A DNA stretch of 5,178 nt from JBQTHP01 sp052389755 (GTDB lineage: Bacteria; Pseudomonadota; Gammaproteobacteria; Steroidobacterales; Steroidobacteraceae): contig JBQTHP010000043.1 in NCBI GenBank assembly GCA_052389755.1, positions 1 through 5,178 on the forward strand, in the 5' to 3' direction. Position 1 is the first letter of the stretch. Each line of letters starts with the position of its first letter. The notes under the pieces were generated by a model. The model was not told where the DNA came from. It did no database searches and worked only from the letters and a program-made list of their open reading frames with translations. Shown in pieces: positions 5,067 through 5,178 of the stretch. The translations under genes and the position numbers were made by a program.

Positions 5067-5178
5067 TCCGGGACAGATATAGCGCTGTAGATCATAGTGT
5101 TGCAGTATTTGGCGATGTCGCGCGTGTGGCTACACGGCGATCGATTGCAATAGCTGCAGTGCTCGATGCTGAGCGGGA
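5067..5178. other. unassigned right-edge region
   Basis: These 112 bp downstream of the PII gene hold no supported gene start. A small GTGTG/TACAC dyad lies at 5125-5136. No second -24/-12 promoter with correct spacing was found. The last bases (GAGCGGGA) are purine-rich and could be the edge of a ribosome binding site for a gene beyond the window, but this cannot be judged. Confidence 0.4.

Overview
This is a high-GC proteobacterial chromosome segment, probably from a gammaproteobacterium. The PII protein closely resembles enterobacterial GlnB/GlnK and is preceded by a near-consensus sigma-54 promoter. The secreted protease carries what looks like a GlyGly-CTERM (rhombosortase-type) surface-sorting tail, a system known mainly from gammaproteobacteria. 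The genus cannot be fixed from the sequence.

Layout: three genes lie on the minus strand and one on the plus strand. Reading leftward from the divergent regulatory region near 4541-4711, the first minus-strand gene is a putidaredoxin/rubredoxin-reductase-type FAD/NAD(P)H ferredoxin reductase (3320-4540). After 17 nt comes a soluble PAS-histidine kinase-receiver hybrid kinase with a TTG start (1749-3302). A short GC-rich hairpin just after its stop is a candidate terminator. A 249-bp intergenic region follows, holding an operator-like dyad, and then an exported reprolysin-like (M12B-type) zinc metalloprotease (63-1499). On the plus strand, diverging from the reductase, is a 112-residue PII nitrogen-regulatory protein (4712-5050), with a hairpin directly after its stop. 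Both window edges hold short stretches that cannot be assigned with confidence.

How the parts relate: the reductase and hybrid kinase are probably cotranscribed, which suggests, without proving, a link between an electron-transfer or redox process and phosphosignalling. The reductase's ferredoxin partner and the kinase's Hpt or output partner are not in the window. The PII gene is probably under nitrogen (sigma-54/NtrC-type) control. The protease appears to be an independent transcription unit.

The least ordinary features are two structured repeats inside coding sequence. One is a 99-bp imperfect inverted-repeat element (84-182) that starts exactly where the protease sorting signal should end, adds 33 in-frame codons, and leaves a tail that such signals normally lack. 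The other is a REP-like hairpin (2157-2194) that encodes the linker between the kinase and receiver domains and places a Shine-Dalgarno-like sequence in front of an internal ATG, which could give a free receiver domain. No established mobile element, CRISPR array, RNA gene or clearly new multi-gene system was found.
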